A stretch of DNA of 52,638 nt, from positions 7,563-60,200 of the forward strand of contig DHNW01000019.1 in NCBI GenBank assembly GCA_002407675.1, in the 5' to 3' direction. Under the pieces are notes generated by a model, which saw nothing but the letters and a program-made list of their open reading frames with translations, made no database searches and was not told the DNA's origin. This DNA comes from Ruminococcaceae bacterium UBA5406. Its GTDB lineage: Bacteria; Bacillota; Clostridia; Oscillospirales; Acutalibacteraceae. Of the stretch, positions 26,967 through 35,381 are shown piece by piece (positions within the stretch are counted from its first letter, which is position 1; the number at the start of each line of letters is the position of its first letter). Made by a program: the position numbers and the translations under genes.

Positions 26967-27179
26967 ATGGATAGGTCTGTTTACAAAATTCTTGGAATCA
27001 TTTTGCTGATAGCAAACAATATTTTTTGGGCAGCCACTATGGGAAATAAAATTTTTACCTGCTTGATGGTGCTGGCAAACCTGATTGTCATCTGTTATTG
27101 TTTCTTCCTTTCCCAGGAACGGAATGACGAAAAGGCTGGATTTTCCACTCCCACAATGAAGGAAAGTTTCAAAAAATGA
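26967..27179 (+). CDS. Small two-span membrane protein
   Basis: 70-residue protein with two hydrophobic stretches (about residues 7-25 and 29-49) and a charged C-terminal tail. GGAG lies about ten bases before the ATG. It lies between the trp operon and tRNA-Arg. Not recognised; small conserved membrane proteins of this type are common and uncharacterised. Confidence 0.5.
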   Translation: MDRSVYKILGIILLIANNIFWAATMGNKIFTCLMVLANLIVICYCFFLSQERNDEKAGFSTPTMKESFKK

Positions 27180-27196
27180 TTTTATTAGGGAAAGGC

Positions 27197-27225
27197 TTGA
27201 CTTTTCCTCTGTAGTTTTATATAAT
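27197..27225 (+). promoter_or_regulatory. tRNA-Arg promoter
   Basis: TTGACT (27197-27202) and TATAAT (27220-27225) at 17-base spacing lie 24 bases upstream of the tRNA. Confidence 0.85.
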
Positions 27226-27248
27226 AGAGAAGCTGTTTTGAGTTATAT

Positions 27249-27325
27249 GCGCTCGTAGCTCAGCTGGATAGAGTACATGACTACGAATCATGGGGTCGCG
27301 GGTTCGAATCCCTCCGGGCGCACCA
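27249..27325 (+). tRNA. tRNA-Arg (anticodon ACG)
   Basis: A 77-nt cloverleaf with CCA encoded. The acceptor stem GCGCTCG pairs with CGGGCGC (one G-U pair), the D-loop is AGCTCAGCTGGATAGAGT, the anticodon loop reads CTACGAA with ACG, and the T-loop is GGTTCGAATCC. The first anticodon base should be edited to inosine. tRNA 3' ends are common targets of integrases, and AT-rich, mobile-looking DNA begins right after it. Confidence 0.97.
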
Positions 27326-27346
27326 CAAGATTGTTTATGAGAAATG

Positions 27347-27380
27347 GAGAAAGATTGAGTAAAATCTTTCTCTGTTTATC
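27347..27380 (+). terminator. Hairpin after tRNA-Arg
   Basis: GAGAAAGATT (27347-27356) pairs with AATCTTTCTC (27364-27373), followed by TGTTTAT. A plausible tRNA terminator 20 bases past the CCA end. Confidence 0.6.
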
Positions 27381-27427
27381 ATAGAATCAAATGCTTAATA
27401 ACTTTTAAGCATTTGATTCTATGATAT
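27378..27427. repeat. 22-bp perfect inverted repeat, 6-nt loop
   Basis: Arms at 27378-27399 and 27406-27427 are fully complementary (core ATCATAGAATCAAATGCTTA) and enclose TAACTT. There is no T-run after it, so it is unlikely to be a simple terminator. It lies about 50 bases downstream of the tRNA, at the start of the AT-rich region. Confidence 0.8.
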
Positions 27428-28355
27428 CTCCCCGGGGCTAGCCGGAGAGAATCATAAAAAGTTCACATCAATACACGTAAAAGCCACCGAGTGGTTTGGT
27501 CATCACAGGTTTTCTGTTACTACCGTTATCCTCTTTCATTGCCCCTCATTGGTATGATAAGGTTCGGAAGGTCAGTTAATCGACAAGCGCCTGCTTCCGT
27601 TGGCTGCGTGGCTCAACAATACAGTCACCGCTTATATCTTTGAAAAAGCGATGTTACACATTCGAGTGTTGCTTCTTGGGTTGCGCGCAAGGGTAAAGAT
27701 CCGTATTTACGCATATTGTTTGTTGAATTGTCAAGGTACACCAATTCCTGATTGCCCTGAGAAAGCAAAGAGGAATACACAATGAAGGTACATTGTGGAA
27801 AGTGTGGACTGACGCCCACGATCCTGTTTTTTGTTGGATGGCAAAAAACAAGAGCCTGAACGCAGTTGGGTAAAACTGTTACGTTCGAGGCTCTTCAGAG
27901 ATGTATGTCAACCGCATGCTGAAAGCAAGCGGTAAACAGCCCTGTTAATAGTTCAGGTTGGCCTTCGGAACGTAATGTGTGTTACGTTTTGATCAGTGTA
28001 AAAAATGTGGCACATTTCTTACAGCTAATCGGACTGTTGATGGGGTTATTCTTTTATATCTTTGTAAATTATACCATGGTAACATTGGGAAATCAAGCTC
28101 TTGATAATAATTTTGTAATATAACTTGCGTGATATGCAAATTCGGACAAAATGTCCGAGTTGAATCGAGTTGAATATTTTTAAGGGTTAAAAATGTCCAT
28201 TCTTGAATTAGCCCCACTGCTCCATTATAAATGCCACATAAAATGTATAAATAATCGTGCAGTAAAAATCTAAACCAGAAGCTGAAAGACGAAGCAGGAA
28301 AAGTTCGATGATGCCATAGCAATATGCTTCAATCAAAAGGGAGAAGGAAACTAAC
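27428..28355. other. Non-coding, hairpin-rich stretch
   Basis: No convincing gene. It contains several short inverted repeats: CACAATG/CATTGTG (27778-27797), TGTTTTTTG/CAAAAAACA (27825-27850), a longer three-part stem from 27850 to 27895 (AGAGCCT, GAACG and CAGTT pairing with AACTG, CGTTC and AGGCTCT), AACGTAA/TTACGTT (27969-27988) and AAATGTG/CACATTT (28003-28017). A tandem pair of CGAGTTGAAT lies at 28156-28175. This could be remains of mobile elements or a structured leader upstream of mod. Confidence 0.55.
28144..28162 (+). repeat. Direct repeat copy 1 flanking the restriction cluster
   Basis: GGACAAAATGTCCGAGTTG. A second copy with one mismatch is at 34048-34066 in the same orientation. 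The first 13 bases are palindromic (GGACAaaaTGTCC). Confidence 0.45.
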
Positions 28356-30155
28356 ATGAAGAACTTTTATGAAACTGTTCTAACAGTATTAAAGCAAGAC
28401 AAAAGGTTTTTTGCGAAGGATGGCACTTTTCTGCGAAATGCGGTTTATGAAGCTGCGATGCAGATGGACACTGATCTAATCCACTTACTATTGACAAATA
28501 AAGATACAAAGGCACGCTTTTTCAAACAGGTTGATGATGTTCTGGTATTTGACAAGGTCCGTTTCGGGTGGGTAATTAACAATCGCCAGTTCCTTCCAGA
28601 CAGCTATACGCGTTTTAAGAATAAGATTGGGCTTATAAATGAAAATGAAGAAATGATTTCGACTTCTGGCAAGGTAGAACTTGTGTTCCCCTATAAGGAC
28701 TGTGTGCTTGAAGGCGGTCAGACAAAGGAAGATCAAAAAAGGCAGGAGATATTTTACAACGAGTTGCTTGCTCCGAATGAGGTTGACAGACTTCTATATC
28801 CGAAAGTGTTTACAGGGGCAAAGAAATATTCCTATGAGGGCGATGTAGACCTTCTCGGTAATCCGACTAGTGAAAATGCCGCTGTGTCCTGCTCATCTGT
28901 GACAGACTTTGAAAATACAGACAATTTAATAATTAAAGGAAATAATCTTTTAGCATTAAGTTCCATATTAAAAAGATACGAAGGAATGATAAAATGTATC
29001 TATATTGACCCACCTTTTAATACAGGAAACGATAGTTTTAACTACAATGACAAGTTTTCTCGATCTACATGGCTTACATTCATGAAAAGCAGACTACGCA
29101 TTGCAAAAAAACTTTTATCAAACGATGGTAATATTTTTATTCATATTGATATTAATCAGTCTCATTATCTAAAAGTATTGGCTGATGAGATTTTTACGGA
29201 AGATAATTTTGTTGAAGAGATTATTTGGGCATATGGATCGCCATCAGGTGGGCGTGCCACAACACCAAAACCGGTTAATGTTCATGATTATATCTTGCAT
29301 TATGCGAAGGATTATCAAAACCGCAAGCAAAATAGAGTGTATGTACCATACTCTAAGAAGTACATAAGCGATTGGTTTAAGTATAAAGATAAAGATGGTA
29401 GGCTTTATCGACGCCGACAGCGTGGTAGAGACGAAGATGGCAACGCAATCTGGTCAAAGCAATATTTAGATGAAAGTAAGGGTTTGCCACTTTCCACCGT
29501 TTGGACTGATATCCAACAAGTTTATGCTGACCCGCGTGCTTATAAAAAAGGAAATAAAGCAGATGTTGAGGTAATAAAATCTTTTTCTGGTGGACAAAAA
29601 CCCGAAGCTTTGATCAAGCGTATTTTTGAGATGTCAACCGATGAAGGTGACTTGATACTAGATTTTCATCTTGGAACAGGAACTACAGCTGCAGTAGCAC
29701 ATAAAATGCACAGACGTTACATTGGCATTGAACAAATGCAACCTCAAATTGAATTAATACTAAACCGGCTAAAAAAAGTTATTTGTGGAGAGACTGCTGG
29801 AATTTCGAAAGATGTCAACTGGCACGGAGGTGGATCCTTCGTATATTGTGAACTTGCCAAACTGAATCAGAATTTTGCCGATGAAATTCAGACTGCTTCT
29901 GATGTGGATGCCATCCAGGATATCTATTGCAGGATGATTAAATCTGGATTTATCAGCTGTAAAGTCAATCCGGCAGACATTGATGCAGCGTCGGATGATT
30001 TTAAAGCACTCTCGCTTGATAACCAGAAGCGTTTTTTGATGGAGCTTTTGGACAAAAATATGCTGTATGTAAACTATTGCGATATAGATGATGAGGAATT
30101 CCATATTTCTAAAGAGGACAAGGCATTTACACGAAGCTTTTACAAGGAGGGCTAA
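28356..30155 (+). CDS. mod: Type III restriction-modification DNA methyltransferase (Mod)
   Basis: 599-residue N6-adenine methyltransferase of the beta class. The catalytic DPPF is at 218-221 in YIDPPFNTGND, and the AdoMet motif DFHLGTGTTAA follows at 436-446, the order expected of type III Mod. The insert between them (about 260-400) is the target-recognition region, and a distinct N-terminal domain of about 150 residues precedes. Mod recognises and methylates one strand of an asymmetric site and is also needed by Res for cutting. It stops five bases before res. Codon use and base composition are more AT-rich than the trp genes, suggesting acquisition. Confidence 0.93.
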   Translation: MKNFYETVLTVLKQDKRFFAKDGTFLRNAVYEAAMQMDTDLIHLLLTNKDTKARFFKQVDDVLVFDKVRFGWVINNRQFLPDSYTRFKNKIGLINENEEMISTSGKVELVFPYKDCVLEGGQTKEDQKRQEIFYNELLAPNEVDRLLYPKVFTGAKKYSYEGDVDLLGNPTSENAAVSCSSVTDFENTDNLIIKGNNLLALSSILKRYEGMIKCIYIDPPFNTGNDSFNYNDKFSRSTWLTFMKSRLRIAKKLLSNDGNIFIHIDINQSHYLKVLADEIFTEDNFVEEIIWAYGSPSGGRATTPKPVNVHDYILHYAKDYQNRKQNRVYVPYSKKYISDWFKYKDKDGRLYRRRQRGRDEDGNAIWSKQYLDESKGLPLSTVWTDIQQVYADPRAYKKGNKADVEVIKSFSGGQKPEALIKRIFEMSTDEGDLILDFHLGTGTTAAVAHKMHRRYIGIEQMQPQIELILNRLKKVICGETAGISKDVNWHGGGSFVYCELAKLNQNFADEIQTASDVDAIQDIYCRMIKSGFISCKVNPADIDAASDDFKALSLDNQKRFLMELLDKNMLYVNYCDIDDEEFHISKEDKAFTRSFYKEG

Positions 30156-30160
30156 ACGGC

Positions 30161-32767
30161 ATGGCTTTCTTATATGAAAAAATGGATGCTTTGCGCGAGG
30201 CCGGTGTAAACGCGGAGTTACCATCTTACATTCCAGAAAATTTAAATCCAAATTTTGAACTGCGTCCTTACCAAAAGGAAGCTTTTGAAAATTTCATTAC
30301 CTATTTTGAGGGAAGACTTCGCCAGAGGCCATCACAGGTACTGTTTCATATGGCAACCGGAAGCGGAAAGACACTTATCATGGCAGGATTAATGCTATAT
30401 CTCTATAAACAGGGATACAGAAACTTTCTTTTTTTCGTTAATCTTTCTAACATAGTGGAAAAGACAAAAGTGAATTTCGAGGATGCAACTTCAACAAAAT
30501 ATCTTTTTGCAGATGAAATCGTCCTTGATGGCGATCGGATTGCGATTCAGGAGGTTACAAACTTCCAGTATTCAGATCCGGAAAAAATCAATATTTGTTT
30601 TTCCACAACACAGGGTCTACATATGGATATGTGGATGACAAAAGAAAACAGAATGTCTTTTGATGACTTCGATAACCAAAAAGTTGTACTGATTTCCGAC
30701 GAAGCACATCACCTGAATGTTGATACAAAGAAAAAAATGTCTGCCGAGGAATCCGAGAGCTATCATTCCTGGGAACAAACTGTAAAAAATATATTCAGCC
30801 GTAATGCTGACAATGTTTTACTAGAATTTACAGCTACCTGTGATCTTGATAATCCGGCCATTCATGCTGCTTATGAGAATAAAATTATCTTTAACTATCC
30901 TCTTGCGCATTTTTATCAGGATAAGTATTCCAAAGACATCATTACGCTTCGTTCAGATTTCCCGGTTATGGAGCGCGCTTTGCAGGCACTTATATTGAGC
31001 CAGTACCGTTTGAAAGTATTTCAAGATAACAGGCTGTCAATTAAACCGGTTGTTCTCTTCAAAGCGGCAAAAATCGCAGACAGTAAAGATTTCATGGCTG
31101 CATTTATAGAAACAGTTGGAAAGCTTACCGGCTCCCAGCTTCGACAGCTTTTTTCTTCTACAGATAATCCGGTTATGCAAAAGGCACTTACCTATTTTAA
31201 AAAGAACGGTATTACTTTTGAGACATTGGCGCAGGAACTTCGCGATGATTTTTCCGAGGAGCACTGTGTCTCGGTTAATGATGAGAAGGACGTAACAAAC
31301 AAGCAGATACTATTAAATTCGCTTGAGGATGCGGATAATCCGTACCGAGCGATTTTCGAGGTCAAAAAACTTGATGAAGGCTGGGATGTCCTAAACCTGT
31401 TTGATATTGTACGTCTTTACGAGACACGTCAATCTGGTGGCAAAAAGATCTCTCCGGCAACAATTGCCGAGGCACAGCTGATAGGTCGTGGAGCTAGGTA
31501 TTGTCCTTTCCAGATTGACGCAGAACAACCGAAGTTCCAGAGAAAATATGATGACGACGTTACAAATGAGTTACGCATCTGCGAGGAACTCTATTATCAT
31601 TGCCAGAATGATCATAGGTATGTGACAGAGTTGCATCAAGCATTGCGTGAAATCGGGTTAAATACCGATAAGATCAAACAGCGTGAATATGTTCTCAAGG
31701 ATAATTTTAAGCAGGATGATTTCTATAAAGATGGCCTGATATTTATTAATGACAGGGAGATGAAAAGCAGAAATAATGTGTTCGGTCTTCAGTCAATGGT
31801 AAGGGATAAGATTTATAATTTTACATCTACAACTGGTGCTTCTGGAATGGATGAAATTATGGATGATAACGCGACTCCAATCGATATCGAAACTGATCTA
31901 AAAACAATGCATACAACTATAAAAGAGATTGCGGGTATCAATTACGCAATTGTTAATAAGGCGCTGATGAAGTTTCCGATTTATAAATTCAACACCTTAA
32001 AATCATACTTCCCCAATATCACATCCACTCGTGAATTTATAATGACGGATGACTATCTGGGAAATATAAGGATCGATATTCACAGCAAAGAGGAAAAAAC
32101 AACAGTCGCGACTTTGTACGCTGCCGTGCTTGATGTTCTTCGCAAAATTGCAGGCTCAATTTCTGGCATTGAAGAGACTTATCAGGGTACAAAAGAATTC
32201 AAAGCTTACAGAGTACATGAAATTTTTCATAACAAGACTGTCAATTATACTGACCCGCATGATGGAGGCATAGGAATTTCTCAGAATGATTCATCTGTAC
32301 CGAATAAATGGAAAATTGATTTATCAAAAGAAGATTGGTTTGTTTATACCGATAATTATGGTACATCCGAGGAGAAGGCATTTGTTGCATACTTCCGTAA
32401 CTATGTCGCTGATTTAAGAAAAAGATACAGTAAGATTTATCTTGTCAGGAATGAGCGCGAATTTCATTTGTATTCTTTTAAGGAAGGGGAACGTTTTGAA
32501 CCTGATTATGTTCTTTTTCTTCAGAAAAAGAAAACCGATGGTTTCGAACAACTTCAGATTTTTGTAGAACCAAAAGGTACTCAGCTGTTAAAGGAAGATT
32601 CATGGAAGGAAGAATTCCTACTTCAAATGGAGAAAGAAGCTGTACCAGTGAAAAAGTTTGTTGATGACAACGATTATAAGATCTGGGGACTTCATTTCTT
32701 TAATCAGGATACAAGGATGAAAGACTTCAACGAAGAAATGCAAGTTTTAGCAGGAACAACTGTATAA
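30161..32767 (+). CDS. res: Type III restriction enzyme, Res subunit (helicase-nuclease)
   Basis: 868-residue SF2 ATPase-nuclease that works with Mod. Walker A MATGSGKT is at 64-71, the DEAH box at 180-183, a C-terminal helicase motif with AQLIGRGARY follows, and the terminal PD-(D/E)xK nuclease has Asp782 (EPDYVLF) and Glu803-x-Lys805 (VEPKG). All key residues look intact, so the pair should be active. AGGAGG overlaps the end of mod. The frame is uninterrupted. Confidence 0.93.
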   Translation: MAFLYEKMDALREAGVNAELPSYIPENLNPNFELRPYQKEAFENFITYFEGRLRQRPSQVLFHMATGSGKTLIMAGLMLYLYKQGYRNFLFFVNLSNIVEKTKVNFEDATSTKYLFADEIVLDGDRIAIQEVTNFQYSDPEKINICFSTTQGLHMDMWMTKENRMSFDDFDNQKVVLISDEAHHLNVDTKKKMSAEESESYHSWEQTVKNIFSRNADNVLLEFTATCDLDNPAIHAAYENKIIFNYPLAHFYQDKYSKDIITLRSDFPVMERALQALILSQYRLKVFQDNRLSIKPVVLFKAAKIADSKDFMAAFIETVGKLTGSQLRQLFSSTDNPVMQKALTYFKKNGITFETLAQELRDDFSEEHCVSVNDEKDVTNKQILLNSLEDADNPYRAIFEVKKLDEGWDVLNLFDIVRLYETRQSGGKKISPATIAEAQLIGRGARYCPFQIDAEQPKFQRKYDDDVTNELRICEELYYHCQNDHRYVTELHQALREIGLNTDKIKQREYVLKDNFKQDDFYKDGLIFINDREMKSRNNVFGLQSMVRDKIYNFTSTTGASGMDEIMDDNATPIDIETDLKTMHTTIKEIAGINYAIVNKALMKFPIYKFNTLKSYFPNITSTREFIMTDDYLGNIRIDIHSKEEKTTVATLYAAVLDVLRKIAGSISGIEETYQGTKEFKAYRVHEIFHNKTVNYTDPHDGGIGISQNDSSVPNKWKIDLSKEDWFVYTDNYGTSEEKAFVAYFRNYVADLRKRYSKIYLVRNEREFHLYSFKEGERFEPDYVLFLQKKKTDGFEQLQIFVEPKGTQLLKEDSWKEEFLLQMEKEAVPVKKFVDDNDYKIWGLHFFNQDTRMKDFNEEMQVLAGTTV

Positions 32768-32844
32768 AAGCATTCGACCTGTGAAGCATCCATTTTTATT
32801 TTGCCGAAAATTCTGTACACTATGGAAAGAAGGAAAACTAAGAC

Positions 32845-33761
32845 ATGGCTGTACCGAAATACGATGAATTGATGAAACCTTTACTTGAAGCGGTAAAGGA
32901 TGGACAGTTGTATAAACTTAAAGATGTTTATACTGTTTTGGCAAAGCAACTGAAATTAGGTCCAGACGATCTTTCTGAAATGCTGCCCAGTGGTAGGCAA
33001 ACTATTTTCCACAATAGAGTGGGATGGGCAAAAATGTATTTGAAGAAAGCGGGTTTGCTTGATTGTCCAGCCAGAGCTACAATCGTGATTACAGATGCTG
33101 GGAAGAAAGTACTTCAAGAGAATGTAAAAAAAATTGATTCAAAGTATTTGGAGAAGTTTCCTTTATTCAGAGATTTTTTATCTACTTCTTCACCCGATAA
33201 ATCCAGTTTTGAAGAACTAAACAGCGATAAAGCTACTGACCTTACACCGGATGATCAGCTTGAGAACGCATATAAGCAAATCAATGCCAGTCTTGCTTCC
33301 GATTTGTTAAGTGAAGTTATGAAGATATCGCCCTATACTTTTGAAAACTGGTCGTTGATCTTCTCTCAAAAATGGGATATGGTACAGTAGCTTATGGCAG
33401 TCATGCAACGTCCGCTTCAGGAGATGACGGTATTGATGGAGTTATCATGGAGGACAAGCTGGGCTTTTCGCTCATATATATACAAGCTAAAGAGTGGACA
33501 CAGGACAGAATTGTCGGACAACCGGAAATCCAGAGCTTTGTAGGTGCAATTGCCGGAAAGCATGGAGACGGCTTGTTTGTTACGACGGCAAAATTTTCAC
33601 AGAAGGCAAAGAACTATGCACAAGCACATCACATTATCTTGATTGACGGAGAGAGACTGGCAAACCTTATGATTGAATATAACTTTTGCGTTTCTGTACA
33701 CAAGACATTTGAAATCAAAGCAATTGATACAGATGCTATAAACGAATATCAGGAGGAATAA
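32845..33761 (+). pseudogene. mrr: Mrr-type restriction endonuclease gene interrupted by a frameshift
   Basis: Two overlapping frames make one Mrr. Frame A (from 32845) encodes an N-terminal Mrr winged-helix domain (VPKYDELMKPLLEAVKDG) and stops at 33390. Frame B continues with GDDGIDG and IYIQAKEW, the PD-(D/E)xK (D-QAK) nuclease, to 33761. Adding one A in the AAAA run at 33344-33347 restores FEKLVVDLLSKMGYGT, exactly the family junction. As read, the product lacks its nuclease. Mrr cuts DNA with foreign methylation. It lies 77 bases after res with its own ribosome site. A sequencing error in the homopolymer or a programmed shift are alternatives. Confidence 0.85.
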
Positions 33762-33917
33762 GCGATAATTCGCTCAAACATTCTCAACCACATAAAAAGG
33801 GAATATGAAGATAAAAGAAATTCGGTTCCTGGATTATGCGTATTGAATCTTCTATTCTTTCAAAGTTTGTAATTACTATTGAGCATAATAATGTCAGTGA
33901 TTTTGTGAAAGCATAAA

Positions 33918-33986
33918 AAACCATTGGGACTCCGATAAAATGAATGTCGTTGAAGACATGCAATAAGGAGAAAAACCCAATGGTTT
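33918..33986. repeat. Nested inverted repeats downstream of mrr
   Basis: AAACCATTGGG (33918-33928) and CCCAATGGTTT (33976-33986) enclose a second stem ATGTC/GACAT at about 33944-33959. A ribosome site AAGGAG and an ATG giving only 14 codons follow, so this may be the left end of a lost insertion sequence or a leader. Apart from this, 33762-34102 shows no gene. Confidence 0.4.
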
Positions 33987-34047
33987 ATAGAAAAGATACC
34001 ATAGTTCTGACGGAATTACCTTGACAATCGAACCAGGAAATTAACCT

Positions 34048-34066
34048 GGACAAAATGTCTGAGTTG
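34048..34066 (+). repeat. Direct repeat copy 2 flanking the restriction cluster
   Basis: GGACAAAATGTCTGAGTTG, 18 of 19 bases identical to the copy at 28144-28162. It lies between the broken mrr gene and the integrase stop. Confidence 0.45.
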
Positions 34067-34102
34067 TTTTATTTTCAAAAAGAATATATATATTGTTGTA
34101 AT

Positions 34103-34954
34103 TTACTTTTTATCCAAAAGAAATATTTGCTTTCTCAAAAAGTCTTCCTCAGCATCCGTATAACGCTGCAATGTAAATGCTATATCAGTATGTCCTAATA
34201 ATGCAGCAAGTGCCTTGTAATTCACACCCTTTTCTACCAGTCGGGTAGCGAAAGAATGCCGATAAACATGTGTTGTGATCCAGTTAATCCCGGTTGCCCG
34301 TCTCATGCGGTAACTTAGCTTTTGCAAAACAGTTTTGGTTACTGGTTTTTTAATTGTAGAAGTAAAAATGTAATCACAAAAATGAGGACGTTGTTCAATA
34401 ATTTTCTTTGCTATTGGTAACAGAGGAATGGCACGGATTCCTGCTGATGTTTTACTCATATTTATATGAATTTTTTCACCTGATTGATCGTAATCTTTCC
34501 ACTGTAAATTGCATAATTCTGAAGCGCGAAGTCCAGTATACAGCAAAAAAATAACGATGTGACCAAGAGGATCTTTTATGGCAGCACTTTCAACTTGCTT
34601 TTGTTCAGCATATGTTAAGGCCCTAACTTTTTTTTCGGATGCTCGTTTTGGAATTGTCAAGCAATTTATGGGATTTCTGGAACAATCGTTATTGCGAACT
34701 GCGGCATCAAATGCTTCATGAAAGACAGTCCTAACTTTACGAAGTGTTGATTTTGAATATACTAAACTTAGAGTATTAAGTAATTTTTGTATCTCAATTT
34801 CTTGAATATCAGTAATTGGTTTAGTCCGATATTCAGGAGCTTGTTTCAAAATCCGTTCTATAGTTCCCTGGTAGCACAGATAAGTATTTGTTGCCCTGCA
34901 TGGTTTAACATACACTTGTAACCACTCATATAACATTTCTTTAACAGTAATCAT
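34103..34954 (-). CDS. Tyrosine recombinase (integrase)
   Basis: 283-residue site-specific recombinase. A SAM-like core-binding domain (about 1-90) precedes the catalytic domain, with Arg143 (TGLRASELC), a likely Lys168, His229-x-x-Arg232 (HVYRHSFATR), His255 (LLGHTD) and nucleophile Tyr265. It lacks the extra arm-binding domain of Tn916-type integrases. AAGGAG precedes the ATG. It faces away from the conjugation genes and probably moves either this island or the element to its right. No excisionase gene is evident beside it. Confidence 0.92.
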   Translation of the reverse strand: MITVKEMLYEWLQVYVKPCRATNTYLCYQGTIERILKQAPEYRTKPITDIQEIEIQKLLNTLSLVYSKSTLRKVRTVFHEAFDAAVRNNDCSRNPINCLTIPKRASEKKVRALTYAEQKQVESAAIKDPLGHIVIFLLYTGLRASELCNLQWKDYDQSGEKIHINMSKTSAGIRAIPLLPIAKKIIEQRPHFCDYIFTSTIKKPVTKTVLQKLSYRMRRATGINWITTHVYRHSFATRLVEKGVNYKALAALLGHTDIAFTLQRYTDAEEDFLRKQIFLLDKK

Positions 34955-35176
34955 TTTTAATTCTCCTTCTAAATTAAAGCATTCTCAACCTGATGGAAGG
35001 ACACAGGCGGGGAATGATTATGGATTGGTTTCATTTAATTACGGCCTTTTTGCACATTAGAATATTGTCACGGAATAATATTCTAATATACTCTGGTCAC
35101 TTTTTCAAAAAAGGAAAAAACAAAGTATATTTTACCAGTCTCAATGTTTTGATTACTTTAAGATTTCCGTGCCATC

Positions 35177-35205
35177 TTGACATAATTTCTCGACTTGGAT
35201 ATAAT
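35177..35205 (+). promoter_or_regulatory. Promoter of the type III toxin-antitoxin locus
   Basis: TTGACA (35177-35182) and TATAAT (35200-35205) at 17-base spacing, a perfect consensus. Strong transcription would favour excess antitoxin RNA. The expected start is about 35212. The 34955-35176 stretch before it shows only the integrase upstream region. Confidence 0.88.
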
Positions 35206-35229
35206 AATAGTGGTGGCAGGATATCTGCC

Positions 35230-35332
35230 AAAATGTTTGCCGCTCCCCGACACGCGGCTGATAAATGGCCGGGTCAAAATGTTTGCCGCTCCCCGATATG
35301 CGGCTAATAAATGGTCGGGTTAAAATGTTGCT
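35230..35332 (+). repeat. Two 46-nt tandem repeats and a partial third
   Basis: Copy 1 is 35230-35275, copy 2 is 35276-35321, and the truncated copy is 35322-35332. All start AAAATGTT. The two full copies differ at only about five positions, mostly in the loop and the TGATAA/TAATAA linker. Confidence 0.9.
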
Positions 35333-35369
35333 AAGGCCTTATCTTGAAAAAGGTAGGGCCTTAGTTTTT
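35331..35369 (+). terminator. Terminator between antitoxin RNA and toxin gene
   Basis: 8-bp stem CTAAGGCC/GGCCTTAG followed by TTTTT, ending about 13 bases before the toxin ATG. In type III systems this element sets the antitoxin-to-toxin ratio. Confidence 0.85.
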
Positions 35370-35381
35370 AGGTGGATATCA

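Larger units (their letters stand above)
35212..35369 (+). ncRNA. Putative type III antitoxin RNA (pseudoknot repeats plus terminator)
   Basis: The transcript would open with a GGCAG/CTGCC hairpin (35215-35229), then two 46-nt repeats and an 11-nt partial third. Each repeat pairs GCCGC with GCGGC, and the CCCCG in that loop can pair with CGGG downstream, making an H-type pseudoknot as in ToxI-type antitoxins. A terminator with arms CTAAGGCC (35331-35338) and GGCCTTAG (35357-35364) and a T5 tail follows. Partial read-through would give the toxin mRNA. This is sequence-pattern evidence; no known antitoxin was compared directly. Confidence 0.78.

Noticed and set aside
27600..27819. Two short overlapping frames (plus and minus) after tRNA-Arg
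   Set aside because: Mutual overlap, no ribosome sites and low-complexity products; more likely decayed or non-coding DNA.
28156..28175. Tandem CGAGTTGAAT pair as an iteron
   Set aside because: Only two copies and no replication initiator gene nearby.
27993..28322. 109-codon minus-strand frame with a faint TetR-C-like segment (YNGAVGLIQEW)
   Set aside because: No DNA-binding domain, no ribosome site, and it overlaps the palindromic repeats and the region just upstream of mod. At most a decayed fragment.
34993..35307. 104-codon plus-strand frame across the toxin-antitoxin promoter
   Set aside because: It would read through the promoter and RNA repeats, and it ends inside the second repeat.
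35230..35332. CRISPR-like repeat
   Set aside because: The copies are directly adjacent with no spacers, only two full copies exist, and the promoter-terminator-toxin layout explains them better.
35265..35381. A longer toxin start
   Set aside because: The 39-codon extension lies on the repeat and terminator sequence; the ATG at 35382 has a proper ribosome site.
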